Assembly: GCA_031841125.1 (NCBI GenBank)
Contig: CM063113.1
Location: forward strand, 57,219,211 to 57,283,210
Direction: 5' to 3'
Source of the DNA: Acanthococcus lagerstroemiae
Lineage: Eukaryota; Arthropoda; Insecta; Hemiptera; Eriococcidae
DNA length: 64,000 bases
A program made the position numbers and the translations under genes. This document shows positions 11,556-22,290 of this stretch, piece after piece; the first letter of the stretch is position 1; each line of letters opens with the position of its first letter. Under the pieces are notes generated by a model. It made no database searches, had not been told where the DNA came from, and worked only from the letters and a program-made list of their open reading frames with translations.

Positions 11556-11935
11556 AGCAGCTTTAGTATGGTACAGAGTTGTTGTGTTCGGTGGTGTGGA
11601 CCGAGCTTTGTCCGTCGGCCCTCTGCCTCAATAACTCTGTCTACATCTTCTTCTTCGTGATGGCTGAGATAAAGGTCGACACCCGGTTCCATACGCTGCC
11701 CACTCTTCAGCATTTCCGGAATCAAGGTGTTCGGCGCGAGACGGTCGATCACGGTATCGTCGTCGTCGTCTCTGTCGCTGTTGTTGCAGGGATCGATCGC
11801 TGTTACCGTCCCGTGCCTCTCCTCTGCTCTCAGGCCTCACACTCAAACAACATGTGCCAGAGGTTGTCCGTTGCCCTTCGACACGGGGCTCGGCGCTATC
11901 GCCATACAATGTAAGTAAGTGCCGAAGCACCTGCG
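11556..11935 (-). pseudogene. R1/Jockey-like LINE ORF2 C-terminal fragment
   Basis: On the minus strand near 11890-11825 the reading ATDNLWHMLFECEA resembles the Cys/His tail found after RNase H or RT in R1-type and Jockey-type LINEs (usual form TAEHTLFECPAW). Further on, the frame 11752-11435 gives PEMLKSGQRMEPGVDLYL, similar to the VVRLMLxSEExW block that follows. The parts are in different frames. No catalytic domain is left, so the clade is uncertain. Confidence 0.45.
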
Positions 11936-12471
11936 GCCGCTCAGGATTTGGGTCAGGTCATGGGAACTGCCTGCCTATACATTTGAAACATGAAAGGTAG
12001 TGAGGTATCCTGACAACTCCCCTGGGGGGGATAGTTTAGTTTAAGGGTTCACTCATAGCGTAAGAACTTGCTACGTAACATTGACACCTAAAATTTAATA
12101 ATGCCTACCTTCACTGAGGTATTTTAGCCCTGTTGCAAGGTGCACGTGTAAATTTGTAACTTATATCCTTTTGTCGAGTTACGGTAATTCGCAGTTACTT
12201 TAAGAATAATTTTGAGCTGAAATACGATTGAAGTGGTCATTCAAAGGTAACAAACAAGAACGCAGAGCCAGAGTTCGGAGTCACTAGTGGTGCCGTAAAC
12301 ACGGAAAATAATCGATGGTGATGAAATTGAATTAGTAATCGAGACTGTCTGTTTGATTAAATAATATCTATGACCAAAAAACGGAGAAGAAAGTAAACAG
12401 AATGATCGGTGGAGCGTGGAGTAAATTCTGATTGCCAAAGCACGTATATTTAAGGGCCCTTTTCTCATAAA
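11936..12471. other. No gene recognised
   Basis: Unassigned AT-rich DNA. Confidence 0.4.
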
Positions 12472-12545
12472 TGTCGGCTATCGGGCCGATATTGTGTTCG
12501 TATCGGTGATCGGCTATGCGGATATCTTTTACACTTACCCGATTC
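12472..12545. repeat. ATCGGC-rich end, partner at 14493-14566
   Basis: Repeated ATCGGC/GCCGAT words (GGCTATCGGGCCGATAT, ATCGGTGATCGGC). An inverted, diverged counterpart lies at 14493-14566 (CCGATATCGGTG, GATATCGAGCCGATAA). The two may be the outer ends of one element containing the tandem array between them, but I found no target duplication. Confidence 0.4.
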
Positions 12546-12674
12546 ATATCAGTCGCGGGATGCTTTTCGCGTATTTCGAACTTTTCGTACAAAAAAGATA
12601 CGATTATAGGTATGGAGAAGTTTGAAAAATTCTGATAAACCAAAAAGATCGAGTTGACCACGTATCTTCATTCA

Positions 12675-13348
12675 ATCTTGCTCGCTGATTTTGCCAAGAT
12701 AGGCTCGAAAATTGGAGCATTATATTTATGTTGGTAATATTCATTAAAAAATTACTCTACCTCAATTTGACAGCGGATTTGAATTTGTCTCGGGAGATTG
12801 AAGATTTTTGATCAGGTTTCGACGCTATAGCCTCGAAAAATTTTTTTGCCCAAAAAAGACATGTATAATGCACAAAATAAAAAAAGTGGCAAAATTCTCA
12901 AAAATCAAAAAAAAAAAAAAAAAAAATTGAGTTGGCGACTCATTTCCACTCATTTTTCCCGTTGACTCCAACTTCGTCGATCAAATTTGTTCGTAGACCA
13001 AGTTTGGTGGTGACGTTCCGTTGCCGAGATGGGCTCACAAAGTGAAGTATATTATGTTGGTGAAAATTATTAAAAAACCACTCAGTCTTGACGGCCAATT
13101 AGAATGTCTCGGGAGATTGAAAAATTTTGACCTGTTTTCGATGCCGTAGCTCTCCCGAGCATTTTTTCGCTAAAAAAAAAAAAAAAAAAAAAAATTTGGG
13201 GAATTTCGAAAAACGAAAAAAAATAGAGTTGACATTTCCACTCATGGTTTTTCAAGCTGATTTAAAATTCGTACACCAAAGTTGGCAGTGACGCTTCGTT
13301 GCTGAGATAGACTCGAAAATTAGAGTACCTATATGTTGATATGTTATG
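12675..13348 (+). repeat. Tandem array, about 280-330-bp units
   Basis: The block GCTGATTTTGCCAAGATAGG at 12684, TCCGTTGCCGAGATGGGCTC near 13016 and TCGTTGCTGAGATAGACTCG near 13296 start similar units. Each is followed by TATATTTATGTTGG-like, AAAAAATTACTCTACCTCAA-like, TCTCGGGA(G/A)ATTGA and an A run. The third unit is interrupted by the element at 13351-14324 and resumes after it. Confidence 0.75.
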
Positions 13349-13350
13349 TA

Positions 13351-14324
13351 GGGGAGAGTGGGGAGGATTCAGACAATTTTTGCATTTCGAAGTTTTACGT
13401 AGAAACTACTATGAGATTGTGTGGCAATTGCACCCCACCATCGTAAATTTTGGACTTTTTTACATCTAAAATGATTCTTGTTTCCCATTTTTATCTTTAT
13501 TATCACAATGATAGATAAGATAATATGGTAATTAATTTTCAAAAACTTGCTTTTTTGTCCGAAACTGACACGGGGGGGGGGGGTGACCATTCGAGCAAGT
13601 TATGGAAATGATTCGGACATGATATAAAATCCCATAAAAATTGAAGAAAATATGCACAAACGCAAATTTATTATTTAATTACGAAAATGAAACTTCGTGA
13701 GCGACATAAAACCCATTCAAACGATTAATTCCCAACAAAATATCGTTTAATATCGATTTTGTCGCTGAGTCTTTTTTTCATCATTAACCTTGTTAAGTTT
13801 TTCAATAATATCAGAAAAATAAGGCACAAACGAGGTATCTGGTACGTCAGAGAAATAAAAGTGATCAGGTACTTACGGAAAAAAAAAAATACCGGCACTT
13901 CTTATTACATCGAGATCACAGGAAAAATCAGTGAGAACACCATTTGTCCGAATTCTCCCAACCTATCATTTTCATTAACTTTTTTTTACATGAAGTGTCA
14001 CTCAGCCGAAACGACTAAAATTGCTTACCTACTTATTTTCGAATATCCAACCTACCTAACAAAAATCGGTATCGAAATTGATATTTCTTCAGAAAGCCAA
14101 AAATATTTCATTTTTAAAAATGGTGGCTGAACAAAAAAACAGTAAAAAAGTACATATTTTGTTATAAGTCCGCGAAAATGATAAAGTCTGAATTTTTTTG
14201 CATAAATGAATAGATATCAATATAATGAAGTTTCATTTCGGAAATTGGCGATTTTTGAAAATATTGAGGCCCCAAATGGGAGTCGTCCGAATCCTCCCCT
14301 GTCCGATTGCTCCCCACTCTCCCC
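13351..14324. mobile_element. 974-bp element with GGGGAGAGTGGGGAG inverted ends and TA duplication
   Basis: The left end reads GGGGAGAGTGGGGAGGATTC. The right end, reversed, reads GGGGAGAGTGGGGAGCAATC. TA lies on both sides (13349-13350 and 14325-14326). The tandem unit it interrupts continues cleanly beyond it (AAAAAATTACTTTACCTCAA near 14345). The TA target suits Tc1/mariner-like transposition but other TA-using families exist. Internal frames, such as 13759-14130, show no transposase signature, so it is non-autonomous. Confidence 0.75.
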
Positions 14325-14566
14325 TATGTGGAATATACTCGTATCAAAAAATTACTTTACCTCAATTTTGATAGCAGATTTGACTTATCTCGGGAAATTG
14401 AGAAATTACATTTACTTACGCACAGAATTGTGTGCACTGAATTTTTGTTTTGTGCCTCCCGTGTCAAAACTATCCACGTGTCTTCATGCTCATTGGCCGA
14501 TAATCAACCGACACCGATATCGGTGCAACATCGCGGGAATCGCTGATATCGAGCCGATAACAAGTG

Positions 14567-14862
14567 GGGGGGGGGGCGTATGGTGACGCACGCCAGCCAA
14601 AGTGGACAGGTTACTCACAAACTAATAGCAAAAATAACGGCTGCGGAAAACTCAAAGTTAAAAGGTCTATCTTGGGAGTCAGGAAGTCAGCCAAAATTAG
14701 AACAGGATTGTTAAAAAGAAAAACTCCAAAGTTGAAAAACGCAAGAGTTCATAATAGAAACCCAAAATGCGGTTGGGCGGAGCATGTAAATTTCTACATA
14801 ATAAATTTCTCTACAGAGGGGCACAACAGAGGCGGGAATGGGAACGGGTGAGGTTCACCTTT
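14567..14862. other. Short unassigned stretch with a repeat scrap
   Basis: 14578-14604 resembles the start of the 11.2/31.1-kb repeat family (GCGTATGGTGACGCACGCCA). Nothing else is recognised. Confidence 0.35.
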
Positions 14863-14881
14863 ACCCTTAGAGAGCTGGGAT

Positions 14882-15100
14882 CCTTTCTTTTTTCCTAATT
14901 TTTTGCTCTCAACCCGAGCCCTGGAATTCGCCCGTCCGAGCATTACCTCAGAGACGTCGGGAAGGGCTATTAGGGCTGTCTTAGCCCTCTTCACTTCTTG
15001 CCGAAAACCCGGCTTAGGTCGAAATGTAGCGAGTTGTTCGTGGGCTCGAACCCGGGACATCTGGATTCTGGGACCAGCGCGCTATCCACTCGGCCACCAG
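14882..15100 (-). repeat. tRNA-derived SINE, copy 2, with perfect 19-bp target duplication
   Basis: Minus-strand copy of the family at 1957-2179. The tRNA-like head is at the right: box A GTGGCCGAGTGG near 15091 and box B-like GGGTTCGAGCC near 15042. The tail is at the left. ACCCTTAGAGAGCTGGGAT occurs on both sides (14863-14881 and 15101-15119), 19 of 19 identical. It is therefore a comparatively recent insertion. Confidence 0.92.
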
Positions 15101-15258
15101 ACCCTTAGAGAGCTGGGATTGCTTTCCACGTAAATACCCACGCTATACCAAATGCACTTTCATAATAAAAGGTGAATAATAATAACTCTGATTGATGATC
15201 TGGAGACCGCTTCCCTGTGTCCCTCGTGAATACGATTTTCTTTTTCTACACTCTCGGG

Positions 15259-16455
15259 CTATGGGCTCGGAAAAATGTCGCATAGGTATCCAGCAGCGGA
15301 GAGGTAGGTGAGGATGTCGTTTATATGCTTGTGGGAGTTAGAAAGGGCTAAAATTCGACTATGGGAGACGTGGCGGAAGTTACGAAGGCAGGTGAGAGAG
15401 GGGCATGAGAAGAGGTGGTCCACGGTGAGAGGTTCTTCATCTTCACAGTGTGGGCAGTTGAGAGGATGCGGTTGGTAAGAAGATGCGTATGGGTGAGACA
15501 TGCATGTCCAATCCTTGGGCGGGTGATGATAACTCCCTCGCAGCAAGACGAAAGTTGGGACGTTGACCAGGGGACAGGTGTAAGAGTTTGATTTGTGCGA
15601 GCATGTTGTGCCGAGAGGCTTGATGCCGTCACTCTTTGAACCACTCAAACAAAATGAACCGGCGAATGGCGGAAGTGAGATCCGTTGAGATAGAAAGGTG
15701 ACTAGTGATATATCGGAGCTGTGTAGGCTGCTGTGCTGCTTGATCAACTTCCTCATTTCCTAGGATACCACTGTGGCTTGGGATCCAGATAAGTGAAATG
15801 CTCTTGGTGGTGAAGAAATGAGATGGAGAATGAGATAGATACGTTGGACGAGAGCGTGCGTTGGAAAATGTGATCAGAAATAGACCTTAAGAAGTGAATA
15901 TGAGAGGACCAGATAGTGGGTAGGGGTGAGTGGGTCATCGAATGAGGAGATCGTGACTAGGCACTGTAGGATAGCACGGAGGCTGTGTAAATGGAAACTG
16001 TGTTTTCAAGTCGGAAGGACTGTAGTCGAATACCTATGGAGTAGGCGTAAACGGTGCGTCGGTTGTACTTTGAACCATCAGTGAAGCACAGGATACGGTC
16101 AGGGAAGCAGTCCAGAATTTCTTGCAAATGTGTCCGATAAATTTGGATGGGTGTAGATTTCGTAGGGAATTCTGTTAAGTTCGAAACTGCATGGAGGAAG
16201 GTTCAGCAACCATGGTGGGGGGTGATGCATGGATTGTTGGTAATGAATTATAGGAAAAGGTACACGGGACAATGTCCCTTCAAAGTGTGAACGTAAGTTC
16301 AGTGAGGATTTAGGAACAGGGGTGTAGTTTGAAGGGTTGAAGAGATACTCATAGGCAGGAAGATTAGGGTTGTGTGCTATTGTAATAAGAAGTTCGGCAG
16401 TGAGTTGTATTCGGCGGTAAGAGAGAGGAGGAATTCGTCCTATGCGTAGGATGTT
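15259..16455 (-). pseudogene. I-type LINE ORF2 end: RT tail, RNase H, zinc finger (copy 1)
   Basis: The same sequence family is at 31387-32690 and the two copies align through their length. In the frame 15756-15259 the C-terminal part reads CPHCEDEEPLTVDHLFSCPS, a CCHC-like finger typical after RNase H in I/Jockey-group LINEs, then LTYLSAAGYLCDIF at the end. Further upstream (15770-16455) the RNase H parts seen in the other copy are present but broken by stops and frameshifts. The catalytic RT is missing, so the copy is 5'-truncated, as usual for LINEs. Confidence 0.8.
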
Positions 16456-16479
16456 CAGCTGTACTATACGTTTCTTTGG

Positions 16480-16680
16480 ATATGTCTTGGTTGATCAGAG
16501 CATTTCTGTCTTACCTATTAAACAATTTTCGAACTATCCAAAATGACTTAAATCTCTCCTTTGATGACCTACGATACAATGAGCTTAATAGCTCTTTACA
16601 ACGACGACATACACTACTGTGGAACAGGTTACCGGCGTCATTTATCCGAGCAAAAGCGGTCTATAGTAGTTGGTAAGGGC
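16480..16680 (+). pseudogene. Possible LINE/Penelope C-terminal scrap
   Basis: The frame 16476-16676 holds LRYNELNSSLQRRHTLLWNRLPASFI. The RR....WNxLP pattern is common near the C-terminus of CR1-like and similar reverse transcriptases. It is short and has no catalytic motif, so this is tentative. Confidence 0.35.
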
Positions 16681-17516
16681 GAAACGGTCCGTATGATAGG
16701 ATTGCAATTATTACCACATCCTTTACCTCTGTTATAACTGAAATTTTCCTTATCGTATATCCGTTACGCCTGCCTCAACGTTCATTATCTTTACGCCGAT
16801 ATTCCCCCGAGTTATTACGTATACCGTGGCTGCACACACACATATATACACACACACACAATCATCATCATCTTCAAATTACAAATGCCACGTACACATC
16901 TATATACCGTACACACAAACGATCCTACGTCGAAATTGCTGGAAACGTTTCGAGTCGAAAAATTCCATATGCTCTGCAACTTCTCGTGTCTCTTTTTCTT
17001 TCGCGTGACTGGCCTTTCACAATGGCTGCAATACTCAGTGCGCGCTCATTACACCGTCCATCTCTACATTATCAGCTCCAGACGCGACCAAAATACGAGT
17101 CTTCTGTTTTGGAAAAGATTTGGCATTCGTAATTGTTTTTGTTGTCGAAATCGAGAGTTGAATTTTCATCGAGCGAGAATGCCGATGTCGCCCTCTCGAT
17201 TGTTGAAAAGCACCGCAGTGTACCTGCTGCATTCACCATCCAGTATAAACATTCCAGCCGCGTATTTGAATCGTTCTGACATGTCTCCAGAGAAATAACG
17301 AGGCCCTTGTTCGCTTCCACCTGAAAGACGCTTATGCTCTGTGGACTCTCCCAGCCGTCCGGTACAGAGAAAGAGAAAATTATGCGACATAAGTCAGCTT
17401 TGTTCGTGAAGCGATCATTTAGGGGACTATTTAGGAGGACGGAGTCCAAGTATCGGGAGAAGCAGGCGTAGACTCGTGCATCTATCTTCGGCGTCCAAGG
17501 TAGAAAGACAGACACG
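16681..17516. other. No gene recognised; CA microsatellite
   Basis: CA/TA dinucleotide repeat at about 16830-16862. The rest is unassigned. CAGGGGCGAACTGGGACAAA at 17517 looks like a hAT-type terminus, but no partner end was found. Confidence 0.4.
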
Positions 17517-17819
17517 CAGGGGCGAACTGGGACAAAACAGCCTTTCGAGAATCGCCTAAAGGAGCCCTAATTGATGTTTGGGGGCCTGTTTGATACATAT
17601 GCGATGCCTCCATCCCAGTTTGTATATTTTTGTACGTAGCTCGAATTGGCTAATCCCTCTGGTTTTTCACTGGTACCTAATCTGTCCTAGCCACACTCAG
17701 CCCACTTCCTGTCTGACCCCTCTTACTTTAAGAACTGCCTTTGCATTGCTTTCTATTTCCGTCCTTTCTTTTCACTCATCCCCGGTCAAATTATCATCAT
17801 CACCAAAGTTAAAGGGGTA

Positions 17820-18254
17820 ACCTATGAAGTATTCCGCTTAACTGATGAAACCGTCGGACTATCATTTCATGGGAAATCCTCTTCTCCTTTTTCTGGCTGG
17901 TTCGTACTACAAGATTCTCTTTGGTAGTCTATCTTCAGGCATTTGGTCTACATGGTCTTTCCATTTTTTTCTCGATAGTTTTGCATCCTTTCCATGCTCG
18001 ACAATGCTCCCAATTCTTCGAAGCTTGCAGTATTTCGGACTTTATCAAGTAGGGTACATTCGGCCGTTCTTCATGAACCTCATTTCTGTCAACTGGATTC
18101 TTTTCATCTTTATTTTATTTTGATTCGATTTTATTTTATTTATTTATTTATTTATTTATTTATTATTATTATTTTTTTTGGAGGGGGGGGGAGAGACCAC
18201 GCTTCATTACCGTATGTAAATTGTGTGAGACTGCTGGTACATTGTAAACGCATG
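17820..18254 (-). pseudogene. LINE ORF2 C-terminal fragment (RTE-like)
   Basis: Minus strand, in order: TQFTYGNEAWSL near 18220 (family pattern LTYGSExW), an (ATAA)n-rich interruption at 18125-18180, RIQLTEMRFMKNGRMYP near 18100, and KKWKDHVDQMPEDRLPKRIL near 17965-17910, a block typical after RT in these elements (KWxxHVxRMxxxRLPK). It is continuous on its upstream side with the minus-strand LINE reading at the left edge of repeat copy B. Frameshifts and stops show it is dead. Confidence 0.75.
18125..18176 (+). repeat. TTTA/TTA simple repeat
   Basis: A run of TTTA units followed by TTA units, ending in T8. It interrupts the LINE fragment. Confidence 0.85.
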
Positions 18255-19513
18255 TTCTTGTTTCTTTCAGAACAATATTTCTCTTAGAACTCTAGTTATG
18301 TGCCCTAAACCTTTGGAGAATTTGACTATTTTTCTGCTCGCATCTATTTCTTCCTCGAAACGTAAGGTAGCCAGCCTAGTGTTTGAGGGGGGGGGGAGTC
18401 TGATCTTGACCAAAGAGGGAGATGTTAGAGGGGGTGCTTAACTTGGAAAAACACTATTTAACGAAGTCGCAGGAGGATCAGACCCCCTAGACTCCCTCTC
18501 CTTTGGCTATGCCACTACCTTGAAGTTCAAAATGTACCCTAAGTAACAAAATTCTTTAGTTTTTTCGATTATGCAGTTGTCTACTACGATCTTCGTTCTT
18601 AAAGGTTCTCTTCATTTAAATTTCATTGAGCGAGTTTTCCTTGCGGATATCGTTATTCCATATCTCTGTGCGACTTTACCTAAGCTGTGCACAGATCCTT
18701 ACAAGCATTTGCAGATTCGGCAAAGATTACTTGGTCGTTTGCAAAGAGGAGGGTTTCAATTTTCTTTCCATCCTGATTCCCTCTGGTTCAGTCTTCAACC
18801 GGTCTTTCGTCAATTCGTCTATACATATAAATATTCATTAACATGCCCGAGAGGAGGCAACTTATCTTACACCCCTGTGTATTGTTTTTGGAGTTGATAT
18901 TTTATCCTTTACGGCAACTTGAATTATTTTTATAAATCGTAAAAATCTCAATTTTGTATTTTAATTTAAACTTTTAAGAGTCCTACAGTCACTAAGGCCT
19001 CTTATGGGTGCTCTACAGTTACAGTTGTTTATAAATATTAGTAAAGATTATGATTATAACAAAATTAATTTTAATAAATCAGGGAGATAAGGAGGGAGGG
19101 GGAGGGGGACAAACGAGAGAAAAAGAAAAGAAAAATTCGAATTAGACGTCCAAATTTTGACCTTTATTTTTTGATTTAGATACTCGTAGTGCTTTTTCAG
19201 TGTAGTTATGAGAAACCCGAGCAAGCGACGGAAGTTACCCAAGGGGGAACAAGAGGCAGTGTTACTTTGTTAGAATTACAGTTTTCTTTTAGTATTTCAG
19301 GTACAGAGGTCAGTTGCGAATAAAATTATCCAAATTCTTAATATTTGCTAGTTTTTTATTACATAATTTCTTTATTTTTTGCATTGGCGAGTACTGGCCA
19401 AGTCTGGTCCAAGCAAATGATACACAGAATGTCTCAGTGTGCTTTCTTTTTGAAGTGGGAACCCTAATCCTACCCCTCCAAGTAGTTCACCATCTTTTAC
19501 TTTCCAGTGTATT
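18255..19513. repeat. 1.25-kb dispersed repeat, copy B
   Basis: Direct copy of 9458-10698. The similarity ends sharply after TTTCCAGTGTATT in both. Copy B joins a longer minus-strand LINE tail on its left (17820-18254), while copy A does not, so copy B carries more of the source. Confidence 0.85.
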
Positions 19514-19769
19514 ATGGAATATCAGAACTTTAATTTAACGACATCTCTATTTTCAGCTAGACTTGAGATTTTTTACCCTTTTCTGCGACTTCCTTGGTGT
19601 GTTATAATCATAATAACCAAAATCTTTGGAGTAAAGATACCTTAAGAATAGATTTTGAACTTTTTCCATATCGATTGCCAGGAGAATATATGAGTTCCCA
19701 TAAAATCGAGGAATCATCTAAGTGGGGTCGAACTAGGGAATAACGTACAGTTTTGATTGTATCGGTATT

Positions 19770-20840
19770 AGTAAAATGCTAGCAATTTCTGATTAAAAAA
19801 CCCATAGTTTTGTTAGCTTTTGAAATTGAATTAAGAATGTACGATTTGTATGCAAGTTTTGGACTAAAGGTTACGCCAAAGTCTTCTATTTCTGAAACAG
19901 AGGCCAACGTAACCCCCTGCCATGGTGTAGGTATTGTTCGATGCATTGCTTCCCTTTCTTTTGGTGTATGTCATTTTAAAACATTTTCTTGGGTTAAATA
20001 TAGCTGATTTTGTTCACTTCATTCATAAACAGCTTGCATATCGGCTTGAAGCAGGTCTCTTCCCTCTACAGTATCTACTGTCCTAAATAATTTAAGAGCG
20101 TCTGCGAATAATATAACTTCTGAGTATCTATCTTTCTGAACTACATTGTTTATGTATATTAAAAACGAAAGTGGACCCACGTGAGAGCCCTATGGAACCC
20201 CTGATGGGCATATAAAGCTCTTTCCGATACGCTATCGGTTACCTTCTAGTTACCCGCGGAAAAGTTACCCATTTGCAACCCTCAGTTACCCTCAACTAAG
20301 AAACCCATCAATTAACTTTGGTTTCCTTTCGGTAACTGGCGGGATTTTGCGCATCCTGATACGCAATCAGTTATCCTCTAGTTCCCCGCGGAAAATTTAC
20401 CCATTTGCAATCCTCAGTTACCCTCAGATTACCCAGAAACCCGTGAGTTACCCCTTTTAGTTACCCGGGAAACTAGTGGAATTTTCCCCGTCGGGTTTGA
20501 CAAACTATTTTGTAGCAAACATATTGACTTTTCTGTGCGAGACAGAAGTCGAAGAATAAGACTACATCGTCTGAGAACCCAAGCATTTGCAAATTTCCAT
20601 AAAAGTAGCTCATGGTTGACTTTGTCAAATGATTTACTAAAATCCGTGTAAATTACATCGGCCCGGTTTTCATTCATCCGAACTGCCAGAAACATTCTCA
20701 GAAAAATTTATTAAATTAGTTTAAACTGTTCGCTTCCCGACAAACCCATGCTATTTAAATGTGATTTTGTTTTGGATTTGATTACAGCTCTCCGCATGGA
20801 TGATCATTTCAAATATTTTCGCCAGTTTTTCGGCAGTTAC
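19770..20840 (-). pseudogene. CR1-like LINE reverse transcriptase, interrupted
   Basis: Minus strand from right to left. AKIFEMIIHAESCNQIQNKI lies near 20820. HGFVG and RTV TNLI come next. MNENRADVIYTDFSKSFDKV (RT motif A, intact catalytic Asp) is near 20670. After an inserted block follow PSGVP*GSHVGPL near 20205 (the usual PSGVPQGSxLGPLLF with Q changed to a stop) and VILFADALKLFR near 20110. In that last block FADD reads FADA, so the second catalytic Asp is lost. LQADMQAVYEW and NQLYLNPRKC follow, the usual thumb region. An element of about 280 bp sits between motif A and the PSGVPQG block. Confidence 0.85.
20210..20490. repeat. Insertion of two 132-bp tandem units inside the LINE
   Basis: Units begin GATACGCTATCGGTTACCTT at 20226 and GATACGCAATCAGTTATCCT at 20358. 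Both contain CCCGCGGAAAA, TTACCCATTTGCAA and TCAGTTACCCTCA. The LINE reading frame stops on one side and resumes on the other. The words GTTACCC/TTACCC recur many times. I see no clear target duplication. Confidence 0.7.
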
Positions 20841-21389
20841 GCCATTTTTGGCGTTTATCCCATTTTCGGCATTTTTCGGCAAAATAAATTTTTTCCCACA
20901 GCCCCCAAGCTATGAAATAAACTTCAATCTGATTTCCGAGCACTTGCCCTTTAAAGAAATGATCTGACCAATGCCACAGGGACTCCACGCTCTAACTATT
21001 ACTATAATGATTATTCCGAATACGTACAATATTCAAATAAGAAGACGCTTTTTTTTTTTTATTGAAATCATCAAACTTCAGTCACATTTTTACTGTTACT
21101 GTTCCTTCCGGCCGTCATACTGACAGATGAGCAGAAGAATGACGTTCATTTACAGTCAGTGGACACTTTCACAAATGCACCATTCTGTGCGAGGAAAAGA
21201 TGAGATTTCTCCGCTTAGCATCTCTGATTCTGAGTCGCTTATTACGAAGGTTTCAATGAAAAAGCTGAGTTGAATTGAAAATTGAACCATGGGTGTTTTT
21301 CGGTCACTAATCGAGGCCTTTTAAGATGTGAGCATATAGGCGAAAGAATGTTAAGGGCTACCTGGACAAAAACACAAACAAACTAATAA
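20841..21389. other. No gene recognised
   Basis: Unassigned, with a short T run at 21051-21060. Confidence 0.4.
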
Positions 21390-21620
21390 CATGATCTTGG
21401 CGGAGCTGGGAATAAAACAGGACTGTCCATAATTATGCAGCTAACGGTTTATGAAAATTTTCGGACACATCATGCGTCGACTGAGCGATAATATGGAAAC
21501 AACTGTAGTGGAAAGCAAAAGATCGCGACGAATGGAGAGAGCTTGCAGACTCTATGATGGAAAACCAGGAGTCAGCCATGAGCCATGACGCACAGAGCAA
21601 TGGTCATTACGAATTCCGCA
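21390..21620 (+). pseudogene. RTE-type LINE C-terminal fragment
   Basis: Plus-strand reading MKIFGHIMRRLSDNMETTVV then ESKRSRRMER near 21450-21535 matches the RTE tail (KxxGHIxR...DxxEKxxVEGKRSRGRP). The following RW..D block is broken by a frameshift. It is the same type of scrap as at 3.0 and 37.3 kb. Confidence 0.65.
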
Positions 21621-22050
21621 TCAAGATCTTCGATACGATCTCAAATTAAACCCAAAAGCTAAAAAAAAAGTTCCCTATTTTGGGTCTGAAATTTGGATTT
21701 TTGGGCTCAAATGGGAATCCAATACAAAATCGAATGTGACATTCGTGGCCAGTAATCTGCAAAATTACTATTTAGGTATTTTACTTTTTCAAGCAAACTC
21801 TAGCTCCGAAATTAGGACGACCGAGCTCAAATTGTGGTAGAATCAAAAATCTGTGAAATGCGATACTTGCAAGAACGACCCACAAAAAAGCCGACTTCGA
21901 TGTTTGGATTTTTCAAATCTGATCAACGATCCACAAAACCCCACTTCGGTATTTGGAATTTTCAAGCCAAGTCAATTTTACCCATTCCAGGTCTGAAATC
22001 GAAATTTTAGCCATCAAAATCGGGGCAGGATAAAAAATCTGATACGATAT
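21621..22050. other. Degenerate repeat-like DNA
   Basis: Words such as CCCACTTCGGTATTTGGA and CTGAAATTTGGATTTTTG recur with variation, hinting at an old tandem array. No coding signal. Confidence 0.35.
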
Positions 22051-22290
22051 TTGAAGGGTGAAGAATCAAAACTCACATTTGCCATTTTACTTCAAGGGCG
22101 CAAATAGGCAAAATACTGTACACGGGTGCAGGAAATATCTTTGCTGCGCCTGCGAACGTGGAATATGTTATATATATCGCACATTTGCAGGCGCAGCAAA
22201 GAAATTCCTGTACCCGTGTACAGTATTTTGTCTATTTGCGCCATTGAAGTAAAATGGCAAATAATGTGTGTTTTGATTCTTTACCCTTAA
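22051..22290. mobile_element. Palindromic MITE, 240 bp
   Basis: Two arms of about 105 bp face each other. The left has AAGAATCAAAACTCACATTT, TTTGCCATTTTACTTCAAGG, TACTGTACACGGGT and TTTGCTGCGCCTGC. The right has the reverse complement of each in reverse order. The centre is a short TA-rich loop (TTATATATATCG). Transcribed, it would fold into one long hairpin. No target duplication was clear, so the superfamily is unknown. Confidence 0.85.

Noticed and set aside
11579..11914. 111-codon plus-strand frame
   Set aside because: It opposes a LINE C-terminal reading on the minus strand and shows no domain.
17517..17536. Left terminus of another hAT element (CAGGGGCGAACTGGG)
   Set aside because: Convincing as a terminus by wording, but no matching right end or target duplication was found.
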